NCBI RefSeq assembly: GCF_004358325.1
Contig: NZ_CP037940.1
Coordinates: 558,001 to 622,000, forward strand
Length of the DNA: 64,000 nucleotides
Direction: 5' to 3'
Origin: Periweissella cryptocerci
GTDB taxonomy: Bacteria; Bacillota; Bacilli; Lactobacillales; Lactobacillaceae
The notes beneath the pieces are model-generated. The model did no database searches and was not told the DNA's origin. It worked only from the letters and a program-made list of their open reading frames with translations. Position numbers and translations under genes: made by a program. This document shows positions 41,277 to 50,578 of the stretch, piece by piece. The first letter of the stretch is position 1. The number at the start of each line of letters is the position of its first letter.

Positions 41277-42477
41277 CGGTAACCTCCCCATGAATTGTGG
41301 CATTCATTAATTGACGTGCACGCTGTTGTAATTGGCTAAGCACCGCAGGATCATCAAAATGGCTGGTGATAAATGTATCTGGCAAATTCTTCAGACCAAT
41401 TTGATGAATGTTGCTAGCATTAAAAACTTCGCTAGCCGCTTTTTCCCAATAACTATTATCTAAACTCATAATCTGTGGTTGTACCACGTCGGCTACCGCA
41501 ATAATTCCATTAACCCACACCACATCCTGCTTGGTAATCAACTGCTGATTAACTTGATAAGTGGTTGTCCCATCATCAATTCGTACCCGCATTACGTCAC
41601 TTAAAGATTCAATTCCAATCAGTGTAACTGTGAATATTTGTAATTCTGGTCGGATTAACGTGACTAATTTAGCGCTTATTGTAGCAACCAAATCACCTTG
41701 ATTTTTGATTCCCACTACATCCACGGTCAACTGCTCCCATATTATTGGCGCAACTGGAATAAACACCGGCAATAACTCTCCATTTTCAGATTTCACTAGC
41801 AAATAACCTTTAGCGCCGGTTTCTTTTTCGTTGTGTCCTTGGATATTACCTGAATAACTAATAGTCGGGTGTTCATGGAGTACCTGTCGCTTATGGATAT
41901 GTCCCAACGCCCAATAGTCATAATGCTTAGCAAGCAGTTCTGTTACCGAGGTCGCCGCATAACTGGCGTCATTGCCGCCAACTGTTCCGTGATACATACC
42001 AATCTGAAAATCCTCAGTTTGTTTTAACGGAAATTCAATTGCCATATCGGTAGCCAGATGACGTTGTGGATAGCTGAAACCGGTGATAGCGACGGTCGTT
42101 CCATCAGCCAAGACTAATTTTTCGGTCGTAATTGCAGTTCCAAATACATGCACATTTGCCGGCCAGGGCAACTTAGCCAATGAATCAGCCATAAAATCAT
42201 GATTACCATAACTCAAGTAAACTGGGATTTTTGCGGTATACAACCTTTCAAATTGCTCACCTAAAAAGTCTAAAGTTGTAACACTTTGATTAGCTGAATC
42301 AAACAGATCCCCAGGTAAGAGCACAAAATCAACCCGTTGACTAAGCGCATCATCAATCATCCGTTCGAATGCAGTTGTAGTCGCTTCTTGAACCCGATTG
42401 AGTAATTCAATTGGCATATTTTGTAATCCATTGAACGGATTACCCAGATGGACATCAGCTGCGTGGATAAACTTCAT
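41266..42477 (-). CDS. yhaO: YhaO-like metallophosphoesterase (SbcD-type nuclease)
   Basis: A 403-aa calcineurin-like phosphoesterase related to SbcD/Mre11. Metal-binding motifs are seen in order: HAADVHLGNPF (about residue 4), LPGDLFDSAN, YGNHDFMAD, and YWALGHIHKRQ. It probably works with YhaN in DNA end or hairpin processing; that comes from family knowledge. ATG 42477 follows AGAGGGAA; the longer open frame upstream is not supported by homology. Confidence 0.93.
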   Translation of the reverse strand: MKFIHAADVHLGNPFNGLQNMPIELLNRVQEATTTAFERMIDDALSQRVDFVLLPGDLFDSANQSVTTLDFLGEQFERLYTAKIPVYLSYGNHDFMADSLAKLPWPANVHVFGTAITTEKLVLADGTTVAITGFSYPQRHLATDMAIEFPLKQTEDFQIGMYHGTVGGNDASYAATSVTELLAKHYDYWALGHIHKRQVLHEHPTISYSGNIQGHNEKETGAKGYLLVKSENGELLPVFIPVAPIIWEQLTVDVVGIKNQGDLVATISAKLVTLIRPELQIFTVTLIGIESLSDVMRVRIDDGTTTYQVNQQLITKQDVVWVNGIIAVADVVQPQIMSLDNSYWEKAASEVFNASNIHQIGLKNLPDTFITSHFDDPAVLSQLQQRARQLMNATIHGEVTDED

Positions 42478-42602
42478 GAGGTTCCCTCTTTTCCTTTGAT
42501 TTTTGAACGTTTGTTCGTTATATTTAGTATAACTAAAAACGCTTAATTCTGCCACATATTTGTGATTAGCCATTTCTCCCCATAATAATTAACCTCAACA
42601 TA

Positions 42603-42642
42603 CGAAAATAGCCCTTCAGCTCAAACTGAAAGACTATTTGTT
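42603..42642 (-). terminator. Terminator of the ECF operon
   Basis: On the minus strand AATAGTCTTTCAG pairs with CTGAAGGGCTATT and is followed by TT. It lies about 60 nt after ecfT. Confidence 0.7.
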
Positions 42643-42699
42643 GACCATATTCAATTTAGAGATACGCACACGTCATAAAGGCTTATTGTTATACCCAAC

Positions 42700-43524
42700 T
42701 CACATAAATGGATTCCAAAAGCGGCTATGATTTATCACAACTAACACGATTCCAATGATAAACATGGCAGCAACTCCAATCAAGGCAATTATATCCGCTC
42801 GCTGAAATACTTGGCGCATGTACCATGTTCGTTTTTTATTAGCGCCAAAACGTCGTAATTCCATTGCCTTAGAAATTGATTCAATGCGTTCCAAACTCGA
42901 AAAAATCAGCGGAATCAAGATCTGCGTTGCCCCCTTGATTCGCGTTATTAATTTACCTTTTTTTGAAATCTCATAACCGCGGGCTTGTTGCGCAAAGCTA
43001 ATGCGTTGAAAATCATTTTGCACATCTGGAATATACCGCAGCGTTAACGCCACAGCATATGCGACTTTGTATGAGACCCCAATTCGATTCAATCCCGCTG
43101 CAAATTCACTGGGATTTGTAGTTAACAAAAAGGTCAATGCCAGTGGCACTGTCAGAAAATACTTGATTAGCATATTAAGCTCATAAAACATTTGCTCGGC
43201 GGTTAAAGAATAACGCCCACTACCGAGCAACACATGACTACTATGATATAGCTGTACCCCATAATGTGGTGCAAAAACATAAACCATCAGTAAATTAAAA
43301 ATGGTAAATGCGCCAATAAATTTCACTAGGAAACTAATCTCTGACCACTTAATTTGAGACACTTTTAAGATAATCAATGCCACTACACTTAATAAGATCA
43401 GAAAACGTGTATCATAACTCACCATGCCGATAATCGTAAATCCCAGAAAACCTAGCAATTTGGTAGCACCACTCAGCTGATGGATTGGTGACTGGCGATC
43501 AATATAACCTAAGACATTAAACAT
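42700..43524 (-). CDS. ecfT: Energy-coupling factor transmembrane protein EcfT
   Basis: The T component of an ECF transporter, a 274-aa membrane protein with about five helices. The two coupling motifs are present in the form ARG (AQQARGYEISKKGK) and RIESISKAMELRRFG. It couples the ATPase to the substrate-binding S component. ATG 43524 follows AAAGGGG and overlaps the ATPase stop by 8 nt, so it is the last gene of the T-box operon. Confidence 0.92.
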   Translation of the reverse strand: MFNVLGYIDRQSPIHQLSGATKLLGFLGFTIIGMVSYDTRFLILLSVVALIILKVSQIKWSEISFLVKFIGAFTIFNLLMVYVFAPHYGVQLYHSSHVLLGSGRYSLTAEQMFYELNMLIKYFLTVPLALTFLLTTNPSEFAAGLNRIGVSYKVAYAVALTLRYIPDVQNDFQRISFAQQARGYEISKKGKLITRIKGATQILIPLIFSSLERIESISKAMELRRFGANKKRTWYMRQVFQRADIIALIGVAAMFIIGIVLVVINHSRFWNPFM

Positions 43525-45238
43525 TCGCCACCCCTTTCTTTGCTTGTTGTTCTGCTGCAATTACTTTTGTCGTTAATACTTCAGGATTCCCAAGTTCAAA
43601 GCGCTGAGCTAAATAATATAAACTAGTTAGTGCTAATGACGCCGCTTTAACTACTGGTGCATTATTTAATACTTCACTCGGTGTTGCGTCTAACAACAAT
43701 TGTCCATCGCTGATTACAATCGTGCGGTCAGCGTACTCAAGCATCAGATGCATATCGTGTGTAATTATGATAATAGTGATGCCATTCGTAACACGTAAGT
43801 TTGCCAAGAAATTCATCATCGCTGTATAATGAGCCAAATCTTGGCCGGCGGTTGGTTCATCCAAAATTAACACTTTAGGCTTTAACACGAGAATCGACGC
43901 AATTGTCACGCGCTTTTTTTGGCCAAAGCTTAATGCACTAATTGGCCAATTGCGCATTGTATACAAATCAGTTAGCCGTAAAATTTCAGCAACTTGCGCT
44001 GTGACTTGTGCCAGTTCAATACCACGTAATTCAAGACCTAACGCCACTTCTTCGTAAACCGTATTTTTTGAAATCATTTGGTTAGGATTTTGGAGGACAT
44101 AGCCAATCTGGTCCGCGCGTTCTTTAATAGAAAGTTCCGTTAAATCTTGCCCATTTAGTTTAATTTGACCGGCCGTTGGCTTCAAAAATCCAGTAATTAA
44201 GTTACTTAACGTCGACTTACCCGAACCGTTTTTGCCAACAATACTAATCAACTCACCGGTATTCACTGTGATATTTAAATCAGTAAAAATTTGTTTACCA
44301 CGCGGATACGCAAATGCTAAATGCTCAATCTCCAGTAAAGATTGCTGTGCTGACTGAGATGCAGTGGTAGGTTGTTGTGCCAACCATCCACTAAGTTTAT
44401 CCTGAATATCTGATCCGTTCACAGTTTGAACATTATCAATATTCGTCAATGAGTTAAAATCAACACCAGCATGCGCTAAAGCGGCTAGATATAGTGGTTC
44501 CCGCAGCCCCAAACTTGGTAATTTGCCGGCCCGCAATACGTTTGCGGGCGTGTCATCAGCAACAATCCGACCATTGTCCAATACAATTAGCCGATCAATT
44601 GGCCGATGGAGCACGTCTTCGAGTCGATGTTCAATAATAATCGTCGTTAACGCATGTGCGCGTGCGATATCATCAATCATTTCAATCGCGGCTTTACCAG
44701 CGGCCGGATCTAAACTTGCTAGCGGTTCATCAAATAATAAAATTGGGCTTTCATCAATTAACACACCACCCATTGCAACCCGTTGCTTTTGCCCACCAGA
44801 AATAGCTTGTGGTGCCTGCTTTAACAAGGCCGTAACATTCAATTGCTGGGCCCATTGGTTAACCCGCGTTAACATTTCGGCATGTGCTATTTGATCATTC
44901 TCCAACGCAAATGCTAAGTCTTCACCAACCGTCAATGCCACAAACTGTTCATCCGGATCTTGCAACACAGTTCCCACGTCAAACGAACGTGCAAAAATAC
45001 TCCCCGAATTCACGTCATGCCCATTTACCTTAGCCATGCCCGTAATCGTACCGGCATAACTTTCTGGAATCAAGCCATTGATTAATCTGCTTAATGTCGA
45101 CTTACCTGAACCAGATGCTCCCGCTATCAAAACTTTTTCACCCGGCATAATTTTTAAGTTAATTTCATGCAGTGTTGGTTCAGCTTGCGTCCGATATTGA
45201 AACGTTAAGTCGTTAAATTCAATTATTGGTTCTGTCAT
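43517..45238 (-). CDS. ECF transporter double ATPase (EcfA1-EcfA2 fused)
   Basis: A 573-aa protein with two ABC ATPase domains in one chain. First domain: Walker A GASGSGKST (about 40-48), signature SGGQKQR, Walker B ILLFDEPLASLDP. Second: GKNGSGKST, LSFGQKKR and LILDEPTAGQD. A linker of about 70 residues separates them. Most group II ECF systems use two separate genes; a fused ATPase with its own T and S proteins is the dedicated (group I) layout. The start may be ATG 45238 or GTG 45247. Confidence 0.92.
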   Translation of the reverse strand: MTEPIIEFNDLTFQYRTQAEPTLHEINLKIMPGEKVLIAGASGSGKSTLSRLINGLIPESYAGTITGMAKVNGHDVNSGSIFARSFDVGTVLQDPDEQFVALTVGEDLAFALENDQIAHAEMLTRVNQWAQQLNVTALLKQAPQAISGGQKQRVAMGGVLIDESPILLFDEPLASLDPAAGKAAIEMIDDIARAHALTTIIIEHRLEDVLHRPIDRLIVLDNGRIVADDTPANVLRAGKLPSLGLREPLYLAALAHAGVDFNSLTNIDNVQTVNGSDIQDKLSGWLAQQPTTASQSAQQSLLEIEHLAFAYPRGKQIFTDLNITVNTGELISIVGKNGSGKSTLSNLITGFLKPTAGQIKLNGQDLTELSIKERADQIGYVLQNPNQMISKNTVYEEVALGLELRGIELAQVTAQVAEILRLTDLYTMRNWPISALSFGQKKRVTIASILVLKPKVLILDEPTAGQDLAHYTAMMNFLANLRVTNGITIIIITHDMHLMLEYADRTIVISDGQLLLDATPSEVLNNAPVVKAASLALTSLYYLAQRFELGNPEVLTTKVIAAEQQAKKGVANV

Positions 45239-45371
45239 CTTGCTCACCCTTTTAATATCCTTTCAAAGCCAAACTCATTTTATTTACTTTCATTCAAAAA
45301 CAAGCTTGTTCTGTTGAAAGCTCTGTTACTTTACGTGGCTCAATCAACTTGGCAAATGTGCCCCCAATGTA

Positions 45372-45402
45372 GTGCGCCAAGCGATTTACAGACACGCAGT
45401 GG
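45372..45402. repeat. Fragment of the dispersed repeat inside the ECF operon
   Basis: GTGCGCCAAGCGATTTACAG and the following 11 nt match 58915-58945 at 26 of 31 positions. It lies in the 239-nt gap between the S-component and ATPase genes, which otherwise holds nothing I can identify. Confidence 0.55.
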
Positions 45403-45477
45403 TATTTAACAAATTAAAAAATATACCTACTATGTACAAAGCCAGGCAAAAATTTATCCTGACTTTTAATTGCAATA

Positions 45478-46050
45478 TTAATCTTCCTTCGTTAATGACC
45501 CACTTTGCGTACGTGATTTAGCATATGCCACTACCAAAATTGAACCAACTACTGCCACAGCAATAAACGTTGTAATCCAAGCAACGATGCCTTGAACAAA
45601 GACTTTATTGGCAGGTTCTGAATAAATAAAAATATCTCCTAATGGTGCAATCACAACCCAAGCGATTAAACCGGCAACAGCTTGCCACACATTGAAGTAG
45701 ATTAATTTGCGGCGCGTTAAGTTACCATTTTCTAAATCTAAACGTTTCTTAATTAAACCGAGTAAGAAGCCAAAGGCACCATCGGCAATTACCCATGACC
45801 ACCAAACACTTCCCCACGTTAAATCGTTCAAAGAGTGACCAATCAACCCAATAAACAGACCGGCAATGGGACCAAAAATTGCGGCGAATAGTGCCAAAAT
45901 TGCGGAACCTAAATTGATAGTTGTATCAGGAATCCCCGTTGGAATTGGTAAGAAACGCATCAACACGAAGAATAACGCCGCACCAATCCCGATTGCGACG
46001 ACCGTGCGAACCGCCAGACCATTTTTGTGACTGTTAGAATTTTGTGCCAT
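45478..46050 (-). CDS. UPF0397 family ECF transporter S component
   Basis: A 190-aa membrane protein with about five helices matching the UPF0397 proteins (AVRTVVAIGIGAALFFVLMR, IPTGIPDTTINLGSAILALF, GFIGH-like GLIGHSLNDL). S components bind the substrate. The substrate is not proven; the methionine-type T-box and the SAM hydrolase gene in front suggest a methionine- or adenosyl-related compound. It lies 30 nt after the hydrolase gene. Confidence 0.9.
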   Translation of the reverse strand: MAQNSNSHKNGLAVRTVVAIGIGAALFFVLMRFLPIPTGIPDTTINLGSAILALFAAIFGPIAGLFIGLIGHSLNDLTWGSVWWSWVIADGAFGFLLGLIKKRLDLENGNLTRRKLIYFNVWQAVAGLIAWVVIAPLGDIFIYSEPANKVFVQGIVAWITTFIAVAVVGSILVVAYAKSRTQSGSLTKED

Positions 46051-46080
46051 TTAGAATACCTTACTTTCTTTTACATTAAC

Positions 46081-46923
46081 TTAATTTACTTTTGAAATTT
46101 TAACTGACCAGTCTTCACCAGCACCAACGTTATATTGTTGCGCAAAACTCCCCGTGTGTACCCCGAAAGCAACTGTATAAACCGAATCAATGTAGACAAG
46201 TGGTTCACCTGGTTTCACGTCGTCAAACGTATGCACATATGGCAAGTAACCACTATAACGTTGTTCACCCTTATGCAAAACTTCCACATGAATCAAGTCA
46301 CCCAATTGTACTTGTAATTCTTTGAACGCTTCCAAACTAATGTTAGACCAGAGACTGCCGAAATTAACATCCGTAATATCGACATTACCTTCAATTGCCC
46401 CATCTTCAACGACTGGTAAATTCAATGGTAATTGCACAATTGCATTGGGATCAAGCGCTGTACCCAATTCTTCAAACGTCACTTGACCACTCGCCAACCG
46501 CGCCCCATTGTACGCATAAATGTCACGCCCATGGAAAGTTGAACTTTCTTCAGAACCTGGTAACCGTTGTGTTGTTTCATCCAAAACGCGGACGGCTTCA
46601 ATACCGTAATTAGCCGCTAAGTGTGTTAACGTCCCATTATCTGGGGTCACAACATAATGGCCACTCTTCAATTTAGCCACAATGCTCAAGCGTTTTGAAC
46701 CGACACCTGGATCAACCACTGAGACAAATACCGTGCCCGGTTCCCAATACTTTACAGTCTGTGACAATCGAAATGATCCTTCAAAAATATTAAACGGTGT
46801 AATTCCATGAGTTAAATCTGAAACTGTAATCTCGTCTGAAACGCCGTAAGCGACACCGTACATTGAGCTAACCGCCCCATCTTGTAATCCAAAATCTGTT
46901 TGTAATACCAAATACTTACTCAT
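46081..46923 (-). CDS. SAM hydrolase (SAM hydroxide adenosyltransferase, DUF62 family)
   Basis: A 280-aa enzyme of the family that splits SAM into adenosine and L-methionine using water, related to fluorinases. Family motifs: LQTDFGLQDGAVSSMYGV (catalytic Asp in the first motif), FVSVVDPGVGS, TPDNGTLTHLA, and FHGRDIYAYNGA. It is the first gene after the T-box and precedes the ECF genes. In this context it could recycle imported or internal SAM to methionine; that is inference. Confidence 0.92.
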   Translation of the reverse strand: MSKYLVLQTDFGLQDGAVSSMYGVAYGVSDEITVSDLTHGITPFNIFEGSFRLSQTVKYWEPGTVFVSVVDPGVGSKRLSIVAKLKSGHYVVTPDNGTLTHLAANYGIEAVRVLDETTQRLPGSEESSTFHGRDIYAYNGARLASGQVTFEELGTALDPNAIVQLPLNLPVVEDGAIEGNVDITDVNFGSLWSNISLEAFKELQVQLGDLIHVEVLHKGEQRYSGYLPYVHTFDDVKPGEPLVYIDSVYTVAFGVHTGSFAQQYNVGAGEDWSVKISKVN

Positions 46924-47029
46924 CGCTCAATTCCTCCAGTCGCCAATCGGCTTAATAAATAGTGTTATCCTGACCACATCTTCAATTCAACATAGCAGTT
47001 AAAAATCACGTAATCAGCAAAATTGAAAC

Positions 47030-47318
47030 AAAAAAAACGCCCTTCGCCAGCATTAAACTGACAAAGGACGTTATTAAACGCGTTACCACCTTAGTTTCTA
47101 GGCATCTCGCAATAGCCTAGCTTAACAAGACTGGCATCGGGGCACGACTCCCCAATCCCAATCTTTTACGCTATAATGGGCGTAACCCATTACCAGCTTA
47201 CACAAGTGCTCGCTGATAACATACTCCAAGACCATCTTCGTTAGTGCTTGTACGCTGGCTTTCACCTTCTCCAGCTCGCTAATAGTACGCGCTTAAAAAC
47301 TACTCATCTTTTCCAAGT
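47030..47318 (-). promoter_or_regulatory. T-box riboswitch, methionine-type specifier (AUG)
   Basis: On the minus strand: stem I with the GAGTA motif (47301-47305), apical AGCGAGCTGG and GGTGAAAGCC, then GAAG-ATG-G on the 3' side of the specifier loop, so the specifier reads AUG at 47233-47235. The T-box AAGGTGGTAACGCG is at 47079-47092, followed by a terminator (AACGTCCTTTGTCAG with CTGGCGAAGGGCGTT, then Ts). It controls the SAM hydrolase and ECF genes by sensing uncharged tRNA-Met. Confidence 0.85.
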
Positions 47319-47459
47319 AAATTTATGATGTTATTTATATTACGGGCAATTATTATAATTGTCAAATGTTTTTTAATTTTATTTTAATCTGCCTTTTCAT
47401 AAACTTATCACAACTATCCGTTATACTAGTAATAAACAATGAAAAAGCGAGGTATTACT

Positions 47460-47825
47460 ATGGGAATTTTAGCTAATTTCAAGCACCGTTCCGCCAGTAA
47501 AATGGCTCGGCAACGGACAATCACTTCTTCTAACATCCAATTTGGCAATGCGATTTTGCAACACGATCCAGTTGTAATCGCTGAAGGTACTTTAGCAACG
47601 CTGTTAAAGCCTTTTGCCGATATCCATCAACAAAAGAGCCCAGTCATTGGTATTGCCCCCAGTGATTTTTCCGAATATGAACTCGCACCGCTGTATATCA
47701 ACGAGCTCATTACCAAAATTGGTAAATCCGAACTGTATGAATTATTGGAAGAATATGTCGTTATTGAAAATAACACCGCAATTACATTTGGTTTCCGCCC
47801 CGATGTGATTAAAGCAGGTAAGTAA
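47460..47825 (+). CDS. Hypothetical 121-aa protein
   Basis: I do not recognise this protein. It is cytoplasmic by appearance, with a basic N-terminus (MGILANFKHRSASKMARQR) and a mixed alpha/beta remainder (ELAPLYINELITKIGKSELY, ENNTAITFGF). GCGAGG precedes ATG 47460; a start seven codons earlier is less likely. Its terminator loop is occupied by the IS150-type element. It is divergent from the SAM hydrolase operon. Confidence 0.65.
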   Translation: MGILANFKHRSASKMARQRTITSSNIQFGNAILQHDPVVIAEGTLATLLKPFADIHQQKSPVIGIAPSDFSEYELAPLYINELITKIGKSELYELLEEYVVIENNTAITFGFRPDVIKAGK

Positions 47826-47839
47826 AAAAGGATTGAGAC
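47825..47839 (+). terminator. Left arm of a terminator split by the IS150-type element
   Basis: AAAAAGGATTGAGAC here pairs with GTCTCAATCCTTTTT at 49285-49299. Removing the element and one TSD copy rebuilds a 15-bp perfect hairpin with loop TTTTGT, starting at the stop codon of the upstream gene. Confidence 0.88.
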
Positions 47840-47876
47840 TTTTGAAGGGCTCCAAAAAACTTAGACAATTTAATAT

Positions 47877-48730
47877 TTATGCCGCAAGGGCTTGATTCCG
47901 AATTTCAACAGGGGTCAAGCCCTTGTTTTTTCGTGAGATGCGAACGTTGTTGAACCGTGAGACATATCGCGAAAAGCTTTCTTTGAATTGATTAATTGAT
48001 ACGAATTCTTTTCGCCAAATGAATTCACGTTTAGCCAAGCTAAAGAAACTTTCCATTGGCGCATTATCCAAACAGTTTCCTTTACGAGACATACTTTGAA
48101 TTAAACCTACTTCATCTAGACGGTTTTGGTAACGTGGAAGTTGATACAGTGTTCCCTGGTCGCTATGCAGAATTGGTTGGACGCCATCAGGTATACTTGT
48201 AATTGATCAACACAGGCGGTTACTTGTGCCATATTTGGTGACGTCCGAATATCATATGCCAATATTTCTTTGCTATACATGTCGATAATCGCAGCTAAAT
48301 ATAGTTTGGTACCTAATAAATTTATTTGAGTCACATCAGTGGTTAACACGGTGTACGGCTGTGTAACCACAAACTTACTCTTACGCCCACTTGTAACTAC
48401 GTAGTCACGACGAACTAGGTTCTCAGCGACTTTTCCGTGCTCTCCTTTGTAAGATGAAAACTTGAACGCATAATGCGGCGGACAGTTTCATCATCGACAT
48501 AGCCAAATAAGAATAGTTCATCTTGGATCCGGCGATAACCATAAGTTTCATCACTACCAGCGTAAAGCCATTTAATAAGATCTTTGACTTCACTATATTT
48601 GTCGTAATTCAAACGTGCTCGATTGTAGTAAAATGTCTTGCGATTTAAACCTACGAACTCAAGTAAATCTTCCAGTTTGAATTGATGCCTTAACGATTCA
48701 ACTACTTGCGTAAGTTCTTTATTCGTTGCT
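47877..48730 (-). pseudogene. IS150-type transposase OrfB (rve/DDE integrase), frameshifted
   Basis: Pieces of OrfB appear in order: QVVESLRHQFKLEDLLEFVG, GSDETYGYRRIQDELFLFGY, TTDVTQINLLG (first Asp), SDQGTLYQLP (second Asp), and NCLDNAPMESFFSLAKREF (catalytic Glu). Two single-base frameshifts split them, near 48455 and near 48200. All DDE residues are still present, so the element lost function recently or the frameshifts are consensus errors. Confidence 0.85.
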
Positions 48731-49223
48731 TTTCCATCGCCAAGGCTTCTAATTTTTTTGAGACCGCTAGCTCCAATTCGGCACGGTAAAGTCGCTGTTT
48801 TAACTCTAGATTTTCTTGAATTAACTTGTCAGTTTCAGATTTAGGTTGTGGTTTAGGATTTGTCATATGCTTATTAGGCCTGCCTCGCTTGGCTTTTAGC
48901 GCATCAATTCCGCCTACATCGAATCGCGTTTGCCAGTGAATCACCATACTCGGTTCAATGTCGAATTTAATCGCAGTTTCTGTAATGCTTAAGCCATTAG
49001 TTAACATGTAGTCTAATATAGATAGCTTTTCATTACCATCAAAAAATCTCTTTGATTGCTTACGCTTTAATGAATCAAAACCATGAAGTTCTGCTTTTCT
49101 GATCCAACGCCTTATCACTGAATCAGGAATGTTATATTTCTTACTCAATCCGCGCTGGCTAATACTTCCAGTTCGATATTCTTTCACTATCTCAATTTTT
49201 TGTTCGATTGTATATTTTGCCAT
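48702..49223 (-). CDS. IS150-type transposase OrfA
   Basis: A 173-aa helix-turn-helix protein with two HTH repeats (SISQRGLSKKYNIPDSVIRR; LSITETAIKFDIEPSMVIHW) and a C-terminal leucine-rich coiled coil (KLIQENLELKQRLYRAELE). It binds the element ends. It overlaps the start of orfB, where IS3-family elements normally make a programmed -1 frameshift. Confidence 0.92.
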   Translation of the reverse strand: MAKYTIEQKIEIVKEYRTGSISQRGLSKKYNIPDSVIRRWIRKAELHGFDSLKRKQSKRFFDGNEKLSILDYMLTNGLSITETAIKFDIEPSMVIHWQTRFDVGGIDALKAKRGRPNKHMTNPKPQPKSETDKLIQENLELKQRLYRAELELAVSKKLEALAMEKQRIKNLRK

Positions 49224-49284
49224 AATAAAAGGGCTCCAAGTCAGTTAGATTTTGTCTAACTTTCTTGGAGCCCTTCACTTTTGT

Positions 49285-49299
49285 GTCTCAATCCTTTTT
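49285..49299 (+). terminator. Right arm of the split terminator
   Basis: GTCTCAATCCTTTTT, partner of 47825-47839. Confidence 0.88.
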
Positions 49300-49332
49300 A
49301 CTTGGCCTAATATGCAAATTTATCAGGATTTA

Positions 49333-49528
49333 TTCTAGCGCGGAATTATCGTTTTTGTACTTTTCAATAATCGAATTACTGAGGTACTATTGTCAGCATT
49401 GTTTTCTATGCTTCCGTGGCTTATGGTTCGTAACTATTTTTCGCTAGTTTGAACAATATTCCTAACTAACGAAGTGCCGGTAATTTACTGGCACGCAGTG
49501 GCTAATTTTATTAAATCCTACGTCAGAC
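49333..49528. repeat. Dispersed non-coding repeat, copy R5
   Basis: Starts TTCTAGCGCGGAATT and ends AATCCTACGTCAGAC. The interior matches 58611-58977 and 60449-60567 (CTTTTCAATAATCGAATTAC, TACTATTGTCAGCATTG) and holds the palindrome GTGCCGGTAA-TTTACTGGCAC. No coding frame with a ribosome binding site is seen. It fills the gap between the IS element and the YitT gene. Confidence 0.75.
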
Positions 49529-49550
49529 AAAACAGAACCATTTATCATTG

Positions 49551-50402
49551 TTAATCCGTGTAACTGAAACGACCGCCATGTACTTCCGAAATATTATATG
49601 TCAAGATAAACGCTTCCGCATCTATTTTGTGTACTTGTCGCAACAAACTACCGTAGTCTTGATTATCAATTACGACCATCAACATTTCCTTGTTATCATC
49701 GGTATAACCACCTTTGACATCAAAAATTGTTAAACCATGTTGATCATCCGACTCATTAACCATCTCCTTGAGCGCTTCAAGTTTGTCATTACTCATAATA
49801 TAGATAACTTTCTTACGATCAAGACCAGTTTCGATGTAATTCATCACAATTGAAGTGATTACTAATGAGAACACCGCCAAGATGAACGCTTCCCAACCGG
49901 CGACAAAAATATTTCCGACACAGACAATCGTATCAATTGCTAATAAAGTTGTTGCTGTGTTCATCCGGAAGTACTTTTTCAAGATCAATGGCGGTACTGT
50001 TGTCCCACCACTTGATGAATCAATTCGGTAAAGAATTGAAATCCCAACGGCAAATACTCCACCACCAACAATTACCCCAAGTAATTGATTAGATACAACT
50101 TGGAAACTTGGCGTAATTGCCAAACAGACTGGCAAAATGAAACTACCAAGAATAATTTTCATCACCATTTTACGATTTAGAAAAACCGCCGCAAGGATAA
50201 TCATTAAGATATTAATGACTAATACGGTAACTGCCCGATTAAAGCCAAATGTTTCAAATAATAAGATGGCAATCCCGGTTGCACCGCCCGCAGCGACCTT
50301 AGCTGGTGCATAAAAGAGATTAATACTGACCGCAATAATTTCTAACGCCACAATCATGGCAGCTATCTGCATAATGTTATTTGATTTGATTTTTTGTTCC
50401 AA
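49551..50402 (-). CDS. YitT family membrane protein (DUF161-DUF2179)
   Basis: A 283-aa protein: five to six membrane segments in the first 200 residues (DUF161; FYAPAKVAAGGATGIAILLF) and a C-terminal soluble DUF2179 domain (KKVIYIMSNDKLEALKEMVN). Function is not established. I choose the TTG at 50402, giving LEQKIKSNN as the N-terminus (Met initiated), because GGAGG sits exactly 6 nt upstream. The open frame extends 35 codons further without a ribosome binding site. Confidence 0.88.
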   Translation of the reverse strand: MEQKIKSNNIMQIAAMIVALEIIAVSINLFYAPAKVAAGGATGIAILLFETFGFNRAVTVLVINILMIILAAVFLNRKMVMKIILGSFILPVCLAITPSFQVVSNQLLGVIVGGGVFAVGISILYRIDSSSGGTTVPPLILKKYFRMNTATTLLAIDTIVCVGNIFVAGWEAFILAVFSLVITSIVMNYIETGLDRKKVIYIMSNDKLEALKEMVNESDDQHGLTIFDVKGGYTDDNKEMLMVVIDNQDYGSLLRQVHKIDAEAFILTYNISEVHGGRFSYTD

Positions 50403-50578
50403 AGAAAGGCCTCCACTTATAATTTCTATTAATACTAGTTTATCATACAAATGTGAAAATTTTGTGCATGTTAAAAAGTCTTTAATTATGAGTCCATTAT
50501 CTGACAAGCAACCCTGTTTTCTGCTAAAGTAACTCTGTTAGGTATTTCCTGACATAAAATATTAATACGAGGTCTCAA

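Larger units (their letters stand above)
47843..49277 (-). mobile_element. IS3-family (IS150-type) insertion sequence, 1435 bp
   Basis: The ends are TGAAGGGCTCCAA and, on the other side, TTGGAGCCCTTCA; the inverted repeat continues imperfectly to TTAGACAA (about 26 bp). The direct repeat CTTT (47839-47842 and 49278-49281) fits the 3-4 bp duplication of this group. It carries orfA and a frameshifted orfB on the minus strand. The flanking DNA is a terminator stem. Confidence 0.93.
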
